64,000 nt of DNA from Acetivibrio saccincola (lineage in GTDB: Bacteria; Bacillota; Clostridia; Acetivibrionales; Acetivibrionaceae). This document shows, piece by piece, positions 26,303 to 36,774 of this stretch (positions are counted from its first letter, which is position 1; each line of letters opens with the position of its first letter). Position numbers and translations under genes: made by a program. Under the pieces are notes generated by a model, which was given only the letters and a program-made list of their open reading frames with translations, did not search any database and had not been told where the DNA came from. The stretch spans positions 3,038,001-3,102,000 of the forward strand of contig NZ_CP025197.1 of the NCBI RefSeq assembly GCF_002844395.1. The letters are read 5' to 3'.

Positions 26303-28390
26303 GTAGTTTTTAAAACTTCTTCACTTATTTTAAAACTTATCTGCGCACTTTCAAAATCCTCATCAGTTTTTATGTCTATAGGAAATCCCACCACGCCAAC
26401 AATGTTTTTAACACTCTCATGCTCAGACGCATTTTCCACAGTAGTATTAATATCAAAATCAGGTACGCCGAACACTTTTTATTGAAGAAATTGCTCTGTT
26501 TTCAGGAGTCAAAACGTCACTTAGAGTTTCTTCGGACAAATTCATGCTGACAAATTTTTCTGAATCCAAAACACCACTGTTACCGGTATCAGACTTTAGA
26601 GGATCAAAACCCTGCTCCAGTTCCAATCCATCTTCAAGCCCGTCTCCGTCTGTATCAGGATTTAATGGATCTGTTTTATAAGTACGAATCTCATCGTAAT
26701 CACTAATGCCGTCCCCATCTGTATCTTTTAACCATGGATCCGTTCCATATAAAAATTCATCCCAGTTTGAAAGCCCGTCTTTATCCATGTCAAGATCAAC
26801 ATCCGGCACATTCGCACCATAAGTTACTTTGCGTGTCGGATCAGTTCCCAATATCCTGAATTCATAGCCATCAGGAAGTCCGTCTCCGTCCGTATCAGGA
26901 TTTAATGGATCCAATCCCAAAATTATCTGCTCTTCTTTATAGCCGAATTTTTCAGCTGCCAGCTCCACGCCTTCAGTTCCCATATCTTCGTATTCGGGAG
27001 CATTATAAAAAATTGATACTATTGTACCTAATTCTAAAATAACCCATGCTTTCATTTCCTCATAATCCGTCAAACCATCTTCATCTGTATCTGAATTTAA
27101 CGGATCTGTTCCATAAATATTAATTTCTTCATAGTCTGAAAGTTTATCCCCATCTGTATCGTAATTCAACGGATTTGTATTATATATGTACACCTCTTCA
27201 TAGTCTGACAATCCATCCCCGTCAGAATCCTTATCATTTATAATTGCCAAAATTTTAGTAAGTTTATTTCCGTATTCGTCTTCTATCACCAGTTTAATGT
27301 AAATCTTAAAATAGCTCTTATTAACTTCAAAATCTTTAAGTACCCAACTGTACGGGATTTGATTTTCATTAAATGTTCCTTTGTTTTCTTCATCAGGCCC
27401 TGCTATAATTAATCCGTCTGTAATATTGTTTTTTTCCATTTTGGGCGTATCCGTGTCGAATCCATAGTATTCCACATTGTAGTACATCTTTTTTACATTT
27501 TCCTTGTCAACCAAACCTTCAAAGGTGATCTTTTTCTGTTCTTCATTCAAAATTTTAAAGTCTCCGCCGGATACGTATAAAAAGTCATCAACTGTTTTAC
27601 CTTTAAACGGCCCTTTTTCAATTGTTGAACCGGAACCGGAAGATGGTAAAGACGGTGTGCCAGGGTTTGGAGTCGGTGAAACCACGTCATGAGTTGTACC
27701 GGGAGTTTTTTCAGGCTCTTCATCCAAATCCTTGTCAATAAAATTCCTGACATAATTTGCAAGCAAAGCAAAAGCTTCCGCTCTTGATGCATAGTTTCCC
27801 GGTTTGAAAGTGCCATCCGGATATCCATTTATTATCTTCTTTAACTTACACGTTAAAACAGCTGCATAGTACCATGAATTCTTTTGAACATCAGAAAACA
27901 CATCAGCATCCTCAGTAATATCCTTTTCGTTCCAATTGTTGATTTTTACCATTAACGCAGAAATTTCTGCCCTGGTAATCGGATTATTAGGCTTGAAACT
28001 TCCATCGGGATATCCTTCGAGAATTCCATTACTTGATGCTTTATCAACCACTTCTTTGTACCAATCATTATCTTTTACGTCAACAAATAATTTTACTTTA
28101 TCACTTACAACCTTGAGATTCGGTTTTGTATTTAAAAGAACGGTAAGATATTCAGCTCTTGTTATGTACGTATCAGGTTTAATTATGTATCCGTTGTCAG
28201 TCAAATAGCCTTTTACCAAGCCACGTTCTGCCAGGTACTTGATTGATTCTTCCGCCCAGTGTCCTGATATGTCTCTGAAAAATATAGTGTTCTTTTCGGT
28301 CGGCTCTGCAAAAGCAAAGTTTGCAAATAATTGCATTATAATTGCAAGTACAAGCGCTAAAGATATTAGCCTCCCCCTAAAAAAACTCAT
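26303..28390 (-). pseudogene. SLH surface protein with calcium-binding repeats, frameshifted and truncated
   Basis: There is a signal peptide (residues 1-28, ending FANFAFA), then three SLH domains (about 40-215) that anchor the protein to cell-wall polymer. A Pro/Gly/Ser linker and a beta-rich module follow, then at least six thrombospondin type-3-like repeats (D-x-D-x-D-G-L-x-D-x-E) from about residue 385. The main frame ends at 26459. An extra A in an A-run (26476-26480) causes this, since another frame continues coherently with VFGVPDFDINTTV to the IS21 boundary at 26303. Full-length relatives are much longer, so the 3' part was lost with the IS21 copy. It faces the cell surface. Confidence 0.8.
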
Positions 28391-28444
28391 CTCATTTCTC
28401 TCCTTTTATATATTATTTATTTAAATAAAATAATACCAATTTTG

Positions 28445-29835
28445 ATAGTGTCTTGTCAAGTGGTGTAAAATGATTTCTACTTTATCATTTTTTCACCTCA
28501 TTTATGTAATAAAGCTACTGGTGTCAATGTAAATTCATTTATCGATGTAATCTTTGACATTGATTCCAGACTGAAATAGCGCCGCCCTACTTTCCATTCA
28601 TCATTTTGTTCCATGAGCATTGCTCCTACCAATCGGGTTACCGCCTCACGATTTGGAAATATGCAAACAACATCCGTTCGACGGCGAATTTCCCGGTTAA
28701 GTCTCTCAAGAGGATTGGTGGAGTGTATCTGTGCCCAATGCTCACGGGGAAAAGCCATATATGCCAGGATTTCTTCTTCTGCTTCTTCAAGAATTTTCAT
28801 TGCTTTTGGAAAACGATTTTTAAGCTCATCTACTACATGCCTTAACTGTTCCCTCGCAGATTCCTGATCATTCTGGGCAAATATTGTCCGTATTATCGAT
28901 GATACCATTCCCTGATAATGCTTTGGTACCTGGCTTAATACGTTTCTCATAAAATGTACACGGCATCTTTGCCATGCACTTCCCGTTAAAATCTTCTTTA
29001 TTGCAGCCTTCAGCCCTTCATGTGCATCACTGATTACAAGCCTTACACCTTTTAGACCCCTTGCTACCAGCCTTCTTAAAAACTCCTCCCAAAAAGCCCC
29101 GTCTTCACTCATCCCTACATCAAAACCTAATATTTCCCGTTCACCTTGTTGATTAACTCCTACTGCTATAACTAGTGCCATACTGCATACCCTGCCTCCT
29201 TCCCGAACCTTGGGGAAAGTGGCATCAAGCCAAAGGTAAGGATATTCTCCTTCCAGTCTACGGTTTTTAAATTCTTCTACAAATTCATCCAGTTGCTTAC
29301 TGATTCTTGATACTTCGCTTTTATCAATCCCTTTCATTCCAAGAGCTTCTACAAGTTCATCCACCTTCCTGGTACTTACTCCATGAACATAGGCTTCCTG
29401 AACTACATTCAATAATGCTTTCTCTGACATTTTCCTCGGTTCTAAAAGACTTGGAAAATAACTTCCGTGACGTAACTTGGGAATGCTTAACTGTAATGTT
29501 CCTACTCGAGTATCCCATTCTCTTAGACGATATCCATTGCGATAGTTGTTTCTATTATTATTTCTTTCATACTTTTCAGCACCTATTATTGATGTAACTT
29601 CCGCATCCATTAGGGCATTAATGAGTAATGTTAATGCTTCTTTTAAAAAATCTTTATCTTTTTCAACAACATACTTGCTAAGTTGTTCTAAAAGTGCCAT
29701 TCTATTATTAGTAGCCACGGTATGACCTCCTCTACTTTATTTGTTTTGTTTTGTTTCCCTAATAAAGTAGAAATCATATCGTGGTTACTTTTGTCAATTA
29801 GCCTCCACGAAATTTACACCACTACTTGAGACTAT
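28445..29835 (-). mobile_element. IS256-family element
   Basis: The ends share GTGGTGTAAA and flanking AGT-TC bases as imperfect inverted repeats: the left end near 28445-28470, and the right end 29811-29835 in reverse. A second, internal 16-base inverted repeat (ATGATTTCTACTTTAT at 28470, its complement at 29762) lies just inside. It contains one intact transposase. The right end directly abuts repeat copy A. Confidence 0.8.
28498..29718 (-). CDS. IS256-family transposase
   Basis: 406 residues, the normal length for the family. The catalytic triad is visible: Asp in LDATFPKV, Asp in VISDAHEG and Glu in NPLERLNREI. The C-x2-H motif of the insertion domain appears as CRVHFMRN. It catalyses copy-out DDE transposition. 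The N-terminus (KYVVEKDKDFLKEAL) is typical, and the ATG at 29716-29718 follows a GGAGG site. It appears intact, so the element may be active. Confidence 0.93.
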   Translation of the reverse strand: MATNNRMALLEQLSKYVVEKDKDFLKEALTLLINALMDAEVTSIIGAEKYERNNNRNNYRNGYRLREWDTRVGTLQLSIPKLRHGSYFPSLLEPRKMSEKALLNVVQEAYVHGVSTRKVDELVEALGMKGIDKSEVSRISKQLDEFVEEFKNRRLEGEYPYLWLDATFPKVREGGRVCSMALVIAVGVNQQGEREILGFDVGMSEDGAFWEEFLRRLVARGLKGVRLVISDAHEGLKAAIKKILTGSAWQRCRVHFMRNVLSQVPKHYQGMVSSIIRTIFAQNDQESAREQLRHVVDELKNRFPKAMKILEEAEEEILAYMAFPREHWAQIHSTNPLERLNREIRRRTDVVCIFPNREAVTRLVGAMLMEQNDEWKVGRRYFSLESMSKITSINEFTLTPVALLHK

Positions 29836-29837
29836 AA

Positions 29838-30188
29838 CTAAATGTACATCCATCCTGTCTCCTCAACCTTATGAAAAATGCCCTTTATCTAATCTGTCAA
29901 CTCAACCCTACCAATTTTAAGCTAAATTTTTGCCTGTAAAATCACCCGTCGATATGTTTCCGCGTACGAATTTTGGACCTTTAGGTCGAGTAGACAACTT
30001 GGATGTGCTTCCGAAAATCCAGTAAAATCAAGGCTTACAGCCGCGTCATCAATACCACGCACTCAACGTGGCTCGAGTTGATGGAATTGATGTCTGTGGG
30101 GCATTTTTTATAGCATCTGTACGTGGGAACATGTCAATGGTTTTTCGGTCATTTTTGAGAAAGCACTGTTCGTGGGAACATATCAATA
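29838..30188 (-). repeat. rlmD-tail repeat, copy A
   Basis: About 350 bp, highly similar to 43600-43950 (copy B) and partly to 47325-47549 (copy C). Read on the reverse strand it contains two DMFPRT-encoding segments, then HVECVVLMTRL and stop, then about 200 bp of shared downstream DNA. A 20-base motif (GTYGAGNWGAYRGNATDGAT, allowing mismatches) occurs four times: reverse at 29848 and 29887, forward at 29985 and 30072. A forward GTCGATATGTTTCC segment lies at 29948. It marks one edge of the island at 30.2-43.6 kb. Confidence 0.8.
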
Positions 30189-30214
30189 ATTAAAATGTGA
30201 ATCAGATAAAATAT

Positions 30215-30949
30215 CTAAATCACAAATCCACCATTAGGGCTAATTATTTGTCCCGTAATAAAATCTGCCTTGCTTGATGCAAGAAACAAAACCACTTCGG
30301 CTATATCTCTAGGTGTACCTAATATCCCTAATGGTGTGTCGCTTTTTAATTTTTCTATTATCGATGTGTTTAAATGTGTAATCATATCCGTTTTAATAAT
30401 ACCTGGAGCAACACAATTTACCTGAATATTTGAGGGACCCACTTCTTTTGCTAATGCTTTGGTAAATTCGATAACAACGGCCTTGGACGCAGAATAGTGT
30501 ACTTCACACGAGGAACCTGTTAATCCCCATATTGACGAAATATTTATTATTTTTCCCCGCTTATTATTTATCATCTTTGGTAATACAGCTTGGCAGCAAT
30601 TAAACATCCCTTTAATATTAACATTAAACATCCAATCCCAATCATCCTCAGATATATCAGTAAATAGTTTTTGTTGTGCAACTCCGGCATTATTTACTAG
30701 AACATCAATATCGCCGAAACGATTATATATTATATTCATCATACTATCGACCTGAATTCTGTTACTTACATCCCCCTGTACTTTAATAACACTATATCCT
30801 TCATCACGCAGATGAAGATACAATTTTTCTGCCTCTTCTTCACTTTTGAAATAATTAATTGCAACATTATAATCATTAGCGGCAAAGAGCTTTGCTATTT
30901 CCCTTCCAATTCCTCTTGAAGCTCCTGTAATTAAAACAGTTTTATTCAT
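30215..30949 (-). CDS. Short-chain dehydrogenase/reductase (FabG-like)
   Basis: 244 residues of the classical SDR family. It has the cofactor motif TGASRGIG (residues 8-15), NNAG near 86, catalytic Ser in INISSIWG, and YSASK with the Tyr-x3-Lys pair near 152. A PGIIKTDM segment and the C-terminal GGFVI are standard. It resembles 3-oxoacyl-ACP reductases; the substrate cannot be told. AAAGGATT precedes the ATG. It is divergent from the LysR gene, which may control it. Confidence 0.85.
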   Translation of the reverse strand: MNKTVLITGASRGIGREIAKLFAANDYNVAINYFKSEEEAEKLYLHLRDEGYSVIKVQGDVSNRIQVDSMMNIIYNRFGDIDVLVNNAGVAQQKLFTDISEDDWDWMFNVNIKGMFNCCQAVLPKMINNKRGKIINISSIWGLTGSSCEVHYSASKAVVIEFTKALAKEVGPSNIQVNCVAPGIIKTDMITHLNTSIIEKLKSDTPLGILGTPRDIAEVVLFLASSKADFITGQIISPNGGFVI

Positions 30950-31107
30950 AGATAATCCTTTTCCCCTCCCGTACTATAACACTGCAAATTATGCTCTGTT
31001 TTACCATTAGGCATATCTTATCCAAAGATACTAAACTATCAAGTGCCATTGACTATAATACAATTATAGCATATAATTATAGAAAAAAACTATGGCAAGG
31101 TGATGCT

Positions 31108-32034
31108 ATGACACTCCAACAACTAAAATATATTATTAAAATCGTCGAATGTGGTTCAATTACCGAAGCCGCCAAACAACTATTTATTACACAGCCTAGT
31201 CTTTCAGCGGCTGTTAAAGATCTTGAAAAAGAACTTGGGATAGAAATATTTTACCGCACAGTAAAAGGGATTTCTTTGTCAGATGATGGCGCTGAATTTC
31301 TCTCTTATGCACGACAGATCATAGAACAAACGGAACTTATGGAACAGCGATATATGGGAAAAAAACCTTCGAAAAAACTTTGCTCAATATCTACCCAACA
31401 TTATGCTTTTGCTGTCAACGCATTTGTTGAATTGCTTTTGGAATTGGATATTGATGAATATGAATTTACCCTTCGTGAGACAAGAACGTACGAAATTATT
31501 GAAGATGTGAAAAATCTACGAAGTGAGCTCGGAATTATATATTTAAGTAATTTTAATGAGAAAGTCCTTAATAAAATACTAAAGGAGAACCATTTGGTAT
31601 TTAATCTTCTTTTTGAAGCTGATCCTCACGTTTTTATCAGCTCGAAGCATCCTCTCGCCAAGAATGAAACAGTTACTCTGGAAGACTTAAATAATTACCC
31701 GTTTCTTGCTTTCGAACAAGGAACCTATAATTCTTTTTATTTTTCAGAAGAACTCCTTAGTACTATTCCCAGAAAGAAAACAATTTATGTCAGCGACCGT
31801 GCCACTCTTTTCAACTTACTGATAGGGTTAAACGGATACACCATCTGCTCAGGTGTTTTGAGCAGGGATCTCAACGGGAATAATATTATTTCCGTGCCAC
31901 TTATAACAGATGAACGAATGCGTATTGGCTGGATTGCAAACGAAAAGACTCATCTCAGTCCATTGGCCATTGAGTATATTTCAAAATTAAAAAAGTGGAT
32001 TTGCGAATATGGATATAGTATAGAGTCAATATAA
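31108..32034 (+). CDS. LysR-family transcriptional regulator
   Basis: 308 residues from the ATG at 31108 with AAGGTGATG upstream; the longer frame lacks a site. The winged HTH occupies residues 1-60 (LKYIIKIVECGSITEAAKQLFITQPSLSAAVKDLEKELG), followed by a periplasmic-binding-like effector domain. It is divergent from the SDR gene with a 158-base gap for shared operators. It is convergent with metF-metE, from which it is separated by a strong hairpin. Control of the met genes, as by MetR/MtaR-type LysR proteins, is possible but unproven. Confidence 0.85.
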   Translation: MTLQQLKYIIKIVECGSITEAAKQLFITQPSLSAAVKDLEKELGIEIFYRTVKGISLSDDGAEFLSYARQIIEQTELMEQRYMGKKPSKKLCSISTQHYAFAVNAFVELLLELDIDEYEFTLRETRTYEIIEDVKNLRSELGIIYLSNFNEKVLNKILKENHLVFNLLFEADPHVFISSKHPLAKNETVTLEDLNNYPFLAFEQGTYNSFYFSEELLSTIPRKKTIYVSDRATLFNLLIGLNGYTICSGVLSRDLNGNNIISVPLITDERMRIGWIANEKTHLSPLAIEYISKLKKWICEYGYSIESI

Positions 32035-32064
32035 ATGCCTCTGCTTCCAATTAAGCAGAGGCAT
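32035..32064. terminator. Bidirectional terminator between lysR and metF
   Basis: A perfect 12-base stem (ATGCCTCTGCTT and its complement) with a six-base loop sits between two convergent genes and serves both. Confidence 0.75.
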
Positions 32065-32067
32065 CAT

Positions 32068-32931
32068 TCATGCAACAAGCAACGTATTTATTGCTTCATA
32101 TATTCTATGAGCAATGTATGGATTGTTCATTGTGTATAGGTGTATTCCATCGACTCCCTGTGCTATCAAATCAATTATCTGGTCAACAGCATAGGCAATT
32201 CCAGCATCTCTTAAGGCTTCCGGATTGTTCTCATATCTATTCATAATAGCGAGGAATTTTTTAGGGAGGTTTACTCTGCAAAGGGCAACTATTCTTTCAA
32301 TCTGCTTCTTGTTCACAACGGGCATAATACCCGCCTCAATAGGAATGTTGATACCTGCAATAGCAGCCCGTTCCATGAATGAATAGAAATAATTATTATC
32401 AAAGAACAACTGTGTTATCAGTTGATTTGCGCCTGCATCCACTTTGCGTTTTAGATTGCGGATATCATCAATTATTGAAGGACTTTCAAAATGGCCTTCC
32501 GGATAACAAGCTGCTATTATATTAAAATCTCCATGTTCTTTTATAAATGAAATCAAGTCGCTAGCAAATTTAAAATCATTCTTCGGACTAAAACTAGGAT
32601 TAACATCCCCTCTCAGTGCGAGAATATTTTCAATTCCAGCAGTTCTTAAGTCTTCCAGCATTTTTAGCACTTCACCTTTTGTATGGTTTATGGAAGGAAG
32701 ATGGGCAACACTTTCGATACCATAATTATTTTTAATGGCAGAGGCTATTTTAAATGTATCGGTGTTGCTCTCGCTTCCTCCTGCACTATATGTCACGCTA
32801 ATAAAATCTGGGTTAAGGCCTTTCAACTTTTCAATCGTATCATAAATTATACTGACAGAGTCTATTCTTCTAGGAGGAAATACTTCAAATGAAAAAACCT
32901 TTTTCATTCGAAATAATTCACATATTTTCAT
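32068..32931 (-). CDS. metF: Methylenetetrahydrofolate reductase
   Basis: 287 residues of the MetF TIM-barrel flavoprotein family, which reduces 5,10-methylene-THF to 5-methyl-THF for methionine synthesis. Typical features are FEVFPPR near residue 16, YSAGGS near 48, LRGDVNP near 103, and YPEGH near 139 with the following QLFFDN segment. It overlaps the metE stop/start region by four bases (ATGA), so the two are co-translated and supply methyl donor to MetE. The length is normal. Confidence 0.9.
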   Translation of the reverse strand: MKICELFRMKKVFSFEVFPPRRIDSVSIIYDTIEKLKGLNPDFISVTYSAGGSESNTDTFKIASAIKNNYGIESVAHLPSINHTKGEVLKMLEDLRTAGIENILALRGDVNPSFSPKNDFKFASDLISFIKEHGDFNIIAACYPEGHFESPSIIDDIRNLKRKVDAGANQLITQLFFDNNYFYSFMERAAIAGINIPIEAGIMPVVNKKQIERIVALCRVNLPKKFLAIMNRYENNPEALRDAGIAYAVDQIIDLIAQGVDGIHLYTMNNPYIAHRIYEAINTLLVA

Positions 32932-35207
32932 ACTGACAAACTCCTTCTAATTTCTTTTGCTGCAATAACCAAATTTTCAAGACTGGCAACAGTTTCTGTT
33001 TTTCCCCTTGTTTTAAGCCCGCAGTCAGGATTAACCCACAGCTTCTCCTTAGGTATTTTTTCAAGCATTTTAATCAGTGCTTTCTTAATTTCCTGAATGC
33101 CAGGAATTCTTGGTGAATGGATATCATAAACACCAGGTCCTACTTGCGTCTTAAATCCACATTCACTTAGTGTGTCAACGATACTCAAATCTGAACGTGC
33201 TGCTTCAAAAGTAATTACATCTGCGTCCATATTCTCGATATCCTTTATAATATCCGCGAATTCACTGTAACACATATGAGTGTGTATTTGTGTTTCAGGT
33301 TTTACGCCGCTATGAACAAGCCTGAAAGCAGGGATTGCCCAATCAAGATATTCGCTGTGCCAATCGCTTTTTCTCAGAGGCAGTTTTTCCCTAAGAGCAG
33401 CTTCGTCAATTTGAATAATTTTTATCCCGTTTGCTTCAAGCTCAAGAACTTCATCCTTAATAGCAAGAGCAATCTGGAATGCACAATCCTTCAATGAAAT
33501 GTCTTCCCGGGGAAAGGACCAGTTTAAAATTGTTACCGGACCGGTTAGCATCCCTTTTACGCATTTTGATGTAAGTGACTGTGCATACAAAGAATAATCA
33601 ACAGTTATTGGTTTTGAGCGGGAAATATCGCCCCATATTATGGGAGGTTTCACACATCTTGTACCATAAGACTGTACCCACCCCTTTTCCGTGATCAAAA
33701 ACCCATCAAGGTTTTCACCAAAATACTCAACCATGTCGTTTCGTTCAAATTCCCCATGAACCAGCACGTCAAGACCTATTTTTTCTTGCAAGGCAATCCA
33801 TTCAGCAATTTTTCCTTTGATAAACGTTACATATTGTTCAAATGTAATCTTCCCTTTTTTATAATTGGAACGGTTCTCTTTCACTTCTGCTGTCTGTGGA
33901 AGCGAACCAATTGTAGTTGTGGGAAGTAGTGGTAAACTGAATACTGCTTTTTGGATTTTTTCGCGTTCTCCAGAATCAGGATACCGGATAAAATCATCTT
34001 TTGATAGCCCGGAAACAGCTGACTGAACAGCTGTATTTTCTTCACAATTCCTTGGTAAATTAAAAAGCTTTTGATTATCAACATATTCCTCCGTTGAAGC
34101 AGGATCGCTGCATGATAGTATTTTTTTCAGTTCTGACAATTCCGTTAACTTTTCCTCAGCAAAAGCAAGATGTTTTTTATACTCCTGAAAAAGGCTGCTC
34201 TCATTTTTTAGAGTATATGGGACATGAATAAGAGAACAAGATGTACTTAATACAATCTCATTGCAGTATTCACCCAATTCTCTGATCAAATTCACAGTAT
34301 TAGAATAGTTGTTTCTCCAAATGTTCTTTCCATTGACAACGCCTGCAAAAAGCGTTTTATTCTCCGAAAATCCGAAACTCTTCACAAGTTCCAATGTCTT
34401 TTTTCCTTCGACAAAATCAAGACCGATTCCGTCAAACGGCATAGTAACAACTTTATTATAACAATCTCTTATATCACCAAAATAAGTTTGCAAAAGCACC
34501 TTCGTATTTTTCTTTTCTGAAAGAATTCTCTCGTAAATTTTGCTAAAAAGAACTATATCCTCTTCAGATAAATCCATACAAAGAGCTGGCTCGTCAAACT
34601 GAACCCACCCGGCACCCAAAACACTAAATTTATTCAGAATATCTGAATATGCACGAGCAATATCAGCTATAGAATCCTCAACCGTTCTTTTACCTGTAAA
34701 TTTAACAAGCTTTAAAAAGGTGAAAGCTCCAATAATAGCACTCTTTGTTTCAATTCCGCAATTTTTTGCTTCCACATACTCATCAAATGGCTTTGACCCT
34801 ACAAGTAAAACTTCGGTATCGTCATCAATTTCAGGCACTATATAATGGTAATTTGTATTAAACCATTTTTTCATGGGCAAAGCCTTTACATCACCCTTAT
34901 CTCCCTGATAGCCTCTCGCCATAGCAAAATACTCGTCTAAGGCATCCAATTTGAGTTGTCTGTATCGATTTGGGACGATATTCAATAAAACAGCAGTATC
35001 CAATAGATTATCATAAAATGAGAAATCATTTGAAGTTATAAAATCAATTCCGTTGTTTTTTTGAACTTTCCAATTTTCTTCTCTCAACTTAGAGGCTATA
35101 GCCTGCAGTTCTTCTTTCGTCAGTTCTTTTTTTAAATATTTCTCTACCGCAAATTTTAACTCTCTTAAAGTTCCAATTCTTGGGTAACCTATAACAGATG
35201 TTTTCAT
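32928..35207 (-). CDS. metE: Cobalamin-independent methionine synthase
   Basis: 759 residues, the full length of MetE, which transfers the methyl group of 5-methyl-THF(Glu3) to homocysteine without B12. The N-terminal barrel starts IGYPRIGTLRELKFA. The C-terminal barrel shows LPTTTIGSLPQT, HGEFERNDMVEYF, GPVTILNWS, and the zinc-site HTHMCYSEF and PDCGLKTR with Cys ligands. It is the first gene of metE-metF. The 98-base upstream gap holds no SAM riboswitch or T-box that I can see. It lies between a broken recombinase and island repeats, so it is probably acquired cargo. Confidence 0.92.
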   Translation of the reverse strand: MKTSVIGYPRIGTLRELKFAVEKYLKKELTKEELQAIASKLREENWKVQKNNGIDFITSNDFSFYDNLLDTAVLLNIVPNRYRQLKLDALDEYFAMARGYQGDKGDVKALPMKKWFNTNYHYIVPEIDDDTEVLLVGSKPFDEYVEAKNCGIETKSAIIGAFTFLKLVKFTGKRTVEDSIADIARAYSDILNKFSVLGAGWVQFDEPALCMDLSEEDIVLFSKIYERILSEKKNTKVLLQTYFGDIRDCYNKVVTMPFDGIGLDFVEGKKTLELVKSFGFSENKTLFAGVVNGKNIWRNNYSNTVNLIRELGEYCNEIVLSTSCSLIHVPYTLKNESSLFQEYKKHLAFAEEKLTELSELKKILSCSDPASTEEYVDNQKLFNLPRNCEENTAVQSAVSGLSKDDFIRYPDSGEREKIQKAVFSLPLLPTTTIGSLPQTAEVKENRSNYKKGKITFEQYVTFIKGKIAEWIALQEKIGLDVLVHGEFERNDMVEYFGENLDGFLITEKGWVQSYGTRCVKPPIIWGDISRSKPITVDYSLYAQSLTSKCVKGMLTGPVTILNWSFPREDISLKDCAFQIALAIKDEVLELEANGIKIIQIDEAALREKLPLRKSDWHSEYLDWAIPAFRLVHSGVKPETQIHTHMCYSEFADIIKDIENMDADVITFEAARSDLSIVDTLSECGFKTQVGPGVYDIHSPRIPGIQEIKKALIKMLEKIPKEKLWVNPDCGLKTRGKTETVASLENLVIAAKEIRRSLSV

Positions 35208-35305
35208 AACTCTCTTCCTTTCATCTTAGTCTACTTAAAAAATACTATCACAAAAATCGTAGTCATAAGTAATATCTAATATTTATTCTTAGTCATAGTT
35301 TACAA

Positions 35306-35971
35306 CTATGGATGCACATTAATTTCTAACCCAGACTTGAACTCCACCACTAACCTGTCATCATATACCGTTGCTTTTTCAACTAGTTTTCTAACCAGTT
35401 TATCATCGAACTCCGTAATATCACCGTTTTGCGTGTTAAGAAAGTCCGTCATCTCAGCTATCCGATCCCGCTTATCTTGACGGAGAGCGTTTCTTGAAAG
35501 GGTTTCTTGCTTTAAATCCCGTAGTCGGTAAATCTCATTGACAATATTATTGTATTCTTCCTTTAAATTTGCCTTTTGGATCAACTCGGTTTGGAGTTCT
35601 TCCAGCCTTTTATCAATATCTGCTGTGCTCTCATCCAAATCCTCGCTTAATACGGTTTCAATATTCTTTTTCAGTATAGCCAGAAAAGAGTTTTTTCCGC
35701 TGACCGCTACATTGATGGCCTCTACAATTTTCTCTTTAAGCGTATCTTCAAGTATAGTGGAAGCGGTACAAAACAAACCGGTGTTTTCCAATCTGCTGAC
35801 GCATCTCCATACGATTGATTTCTTTCCTCGGTTATTCCAATGAACCCTGCGGAATATCTCATGACACCGTTTGAAACTGCGATTTTTCGCGCGTGACCCC
35901 CCGCCCGTTTCCGGGGTAAAAAGCGGTAGAGATTTAGACCCCCCTACCCTATAAACTGCAGAAAATCTCAA
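35306..35971 (-). pseudogene. Large serine recombinase, C-terminal fragment
   Basis: The part from about 35306 to 35885 is the C-terminal third of a large serine recombinase. It shows CHEIFRRVHWNNRGKK, WRC and CTAS (zinc ribbon), a long coiled coil, and the ending LVRKLVEKATVYDDRLVVEF then KSGLEI. The catalytic resolvase domain and most of the recombinase domain are missing. Upstream of residue 34 the sequence switches to a Gly/Pro/Arg-rich stretch that reads like a phage-type gene scrap (GGGSRAKNRSF). It may be the relic of the enzyme that once moved the island. Confidence 0.75.
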
Positions 35972-36087
35972 AAGTTAAGCAGTTCTTTGAATTTTATGAG
36001 ATTTTTTGCATCTATTTTAAGCCGTTTTTCGGCATTGTTTTCAAACGAGGTATTTGCCCCTATTAAAAAAGAAGTGAGTGTTTTTAT

Positions 36088-36774
36088 TTACTTGTCAGTC
36101 AAGCGAACAATCTGACAATTGACCGTCATTCTGTCCAATAAAGTCTGGCAAAGGTGCTTGTCTTCAACTGCATCTATCCATGCTGACAGTTCACGATTGG
36201 TTATAAAAATAATGCTTCTGGTTTCATTAAGAAAGGTAACTGCCCGGTAGAAAACCTGCAGTTCTGCCCTGGTTGGTTCCACATAAAAGACATCATCAAT
36301 AATAATTAAGTCACATTCCTGCATATAAGAAAAGATCGCTTCTGCTTTTGGATTTGTGGCTTTCTTTTCTGCCACTGCGATAAAATTATCAAAAGGCGCA
36401 TAATAGGTTTTATATCCATTGCTGATTGCAGTTTCTCCAAGCTGCGCTGCAAGACCACTCTTACCCGTCCCGCATTTTCCCAGCAGGATTAAGTTTTGCT
36501 CTTCCTTAAGCCATGTCAGGTTGGATAACTGTTTAATCTGCCATTTTAAGCCCTTGTTTGAATTCGATGCGTCAAATGCTTTGTTTGGAAGCTTACTTGC
36601 CTTCCTCAGCTTGGTGTGTTTTTGTCTGGCCCTAATCTCCAATTCTTTTTCTAACACCATCTTAAGATAGTCAAGGTTTGATAGTTTCTCATCATTCAAA
36701 TCAATGTATCCCCTTGCGATATTCCAAAGGTTGAGCTTTTGGGCCAATTCACGGATTTCTGTTATATCAGCCAT
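36088..36774 (-). CDS. istB: istB-like ATPase of a second IS21-type element
   Basis: 228 residues, an AAA+ helper with Walker A GKCGTGKSG and Walker B DLIIIDDVF, and the FITNREL sensor strand. It is clearly distinct from the copy at 7.1 kb. Its start overlaps the end of istA by eight bases, the usual IS21 arrangement. The stop is followed at 36000-36080 by A/T-rich sequence in which the IS end should lie, but I could not define the terminus. Confidence 0.88.
   Translation of the reverse strand: MADITEIRELAQKLNLWNIARGYIDLNDEKLSNLDYLKMVLEKELEIRARQKHTKLRKASKLPNKAFDASNSNKGLKWQIKQLSNLTWLKEEQNLILLGKCGTGKSGLAAQLGETAISNGYKTYYAPFDNFIAVAEKKATNPKAEAIFSYMQECDLIIIDDVFYVEPTRAELQVFYRAVTFLNETRSIIFITNRELSAWIDAVEDKHLCQTLLDRMTVNCQIVRLTDK

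Noticed and set aside
35208..35305. SAM riboswitch or T-box in front of metE
   Set aside because: The gap is only 98 bases and has no conserved elements or terminator hairpin.
35306..35971. Active serine integrase for the islands
   Set aside because: The catalytic domain is missing; only the zinc ribbon, coiled coil and C-terminus remain.
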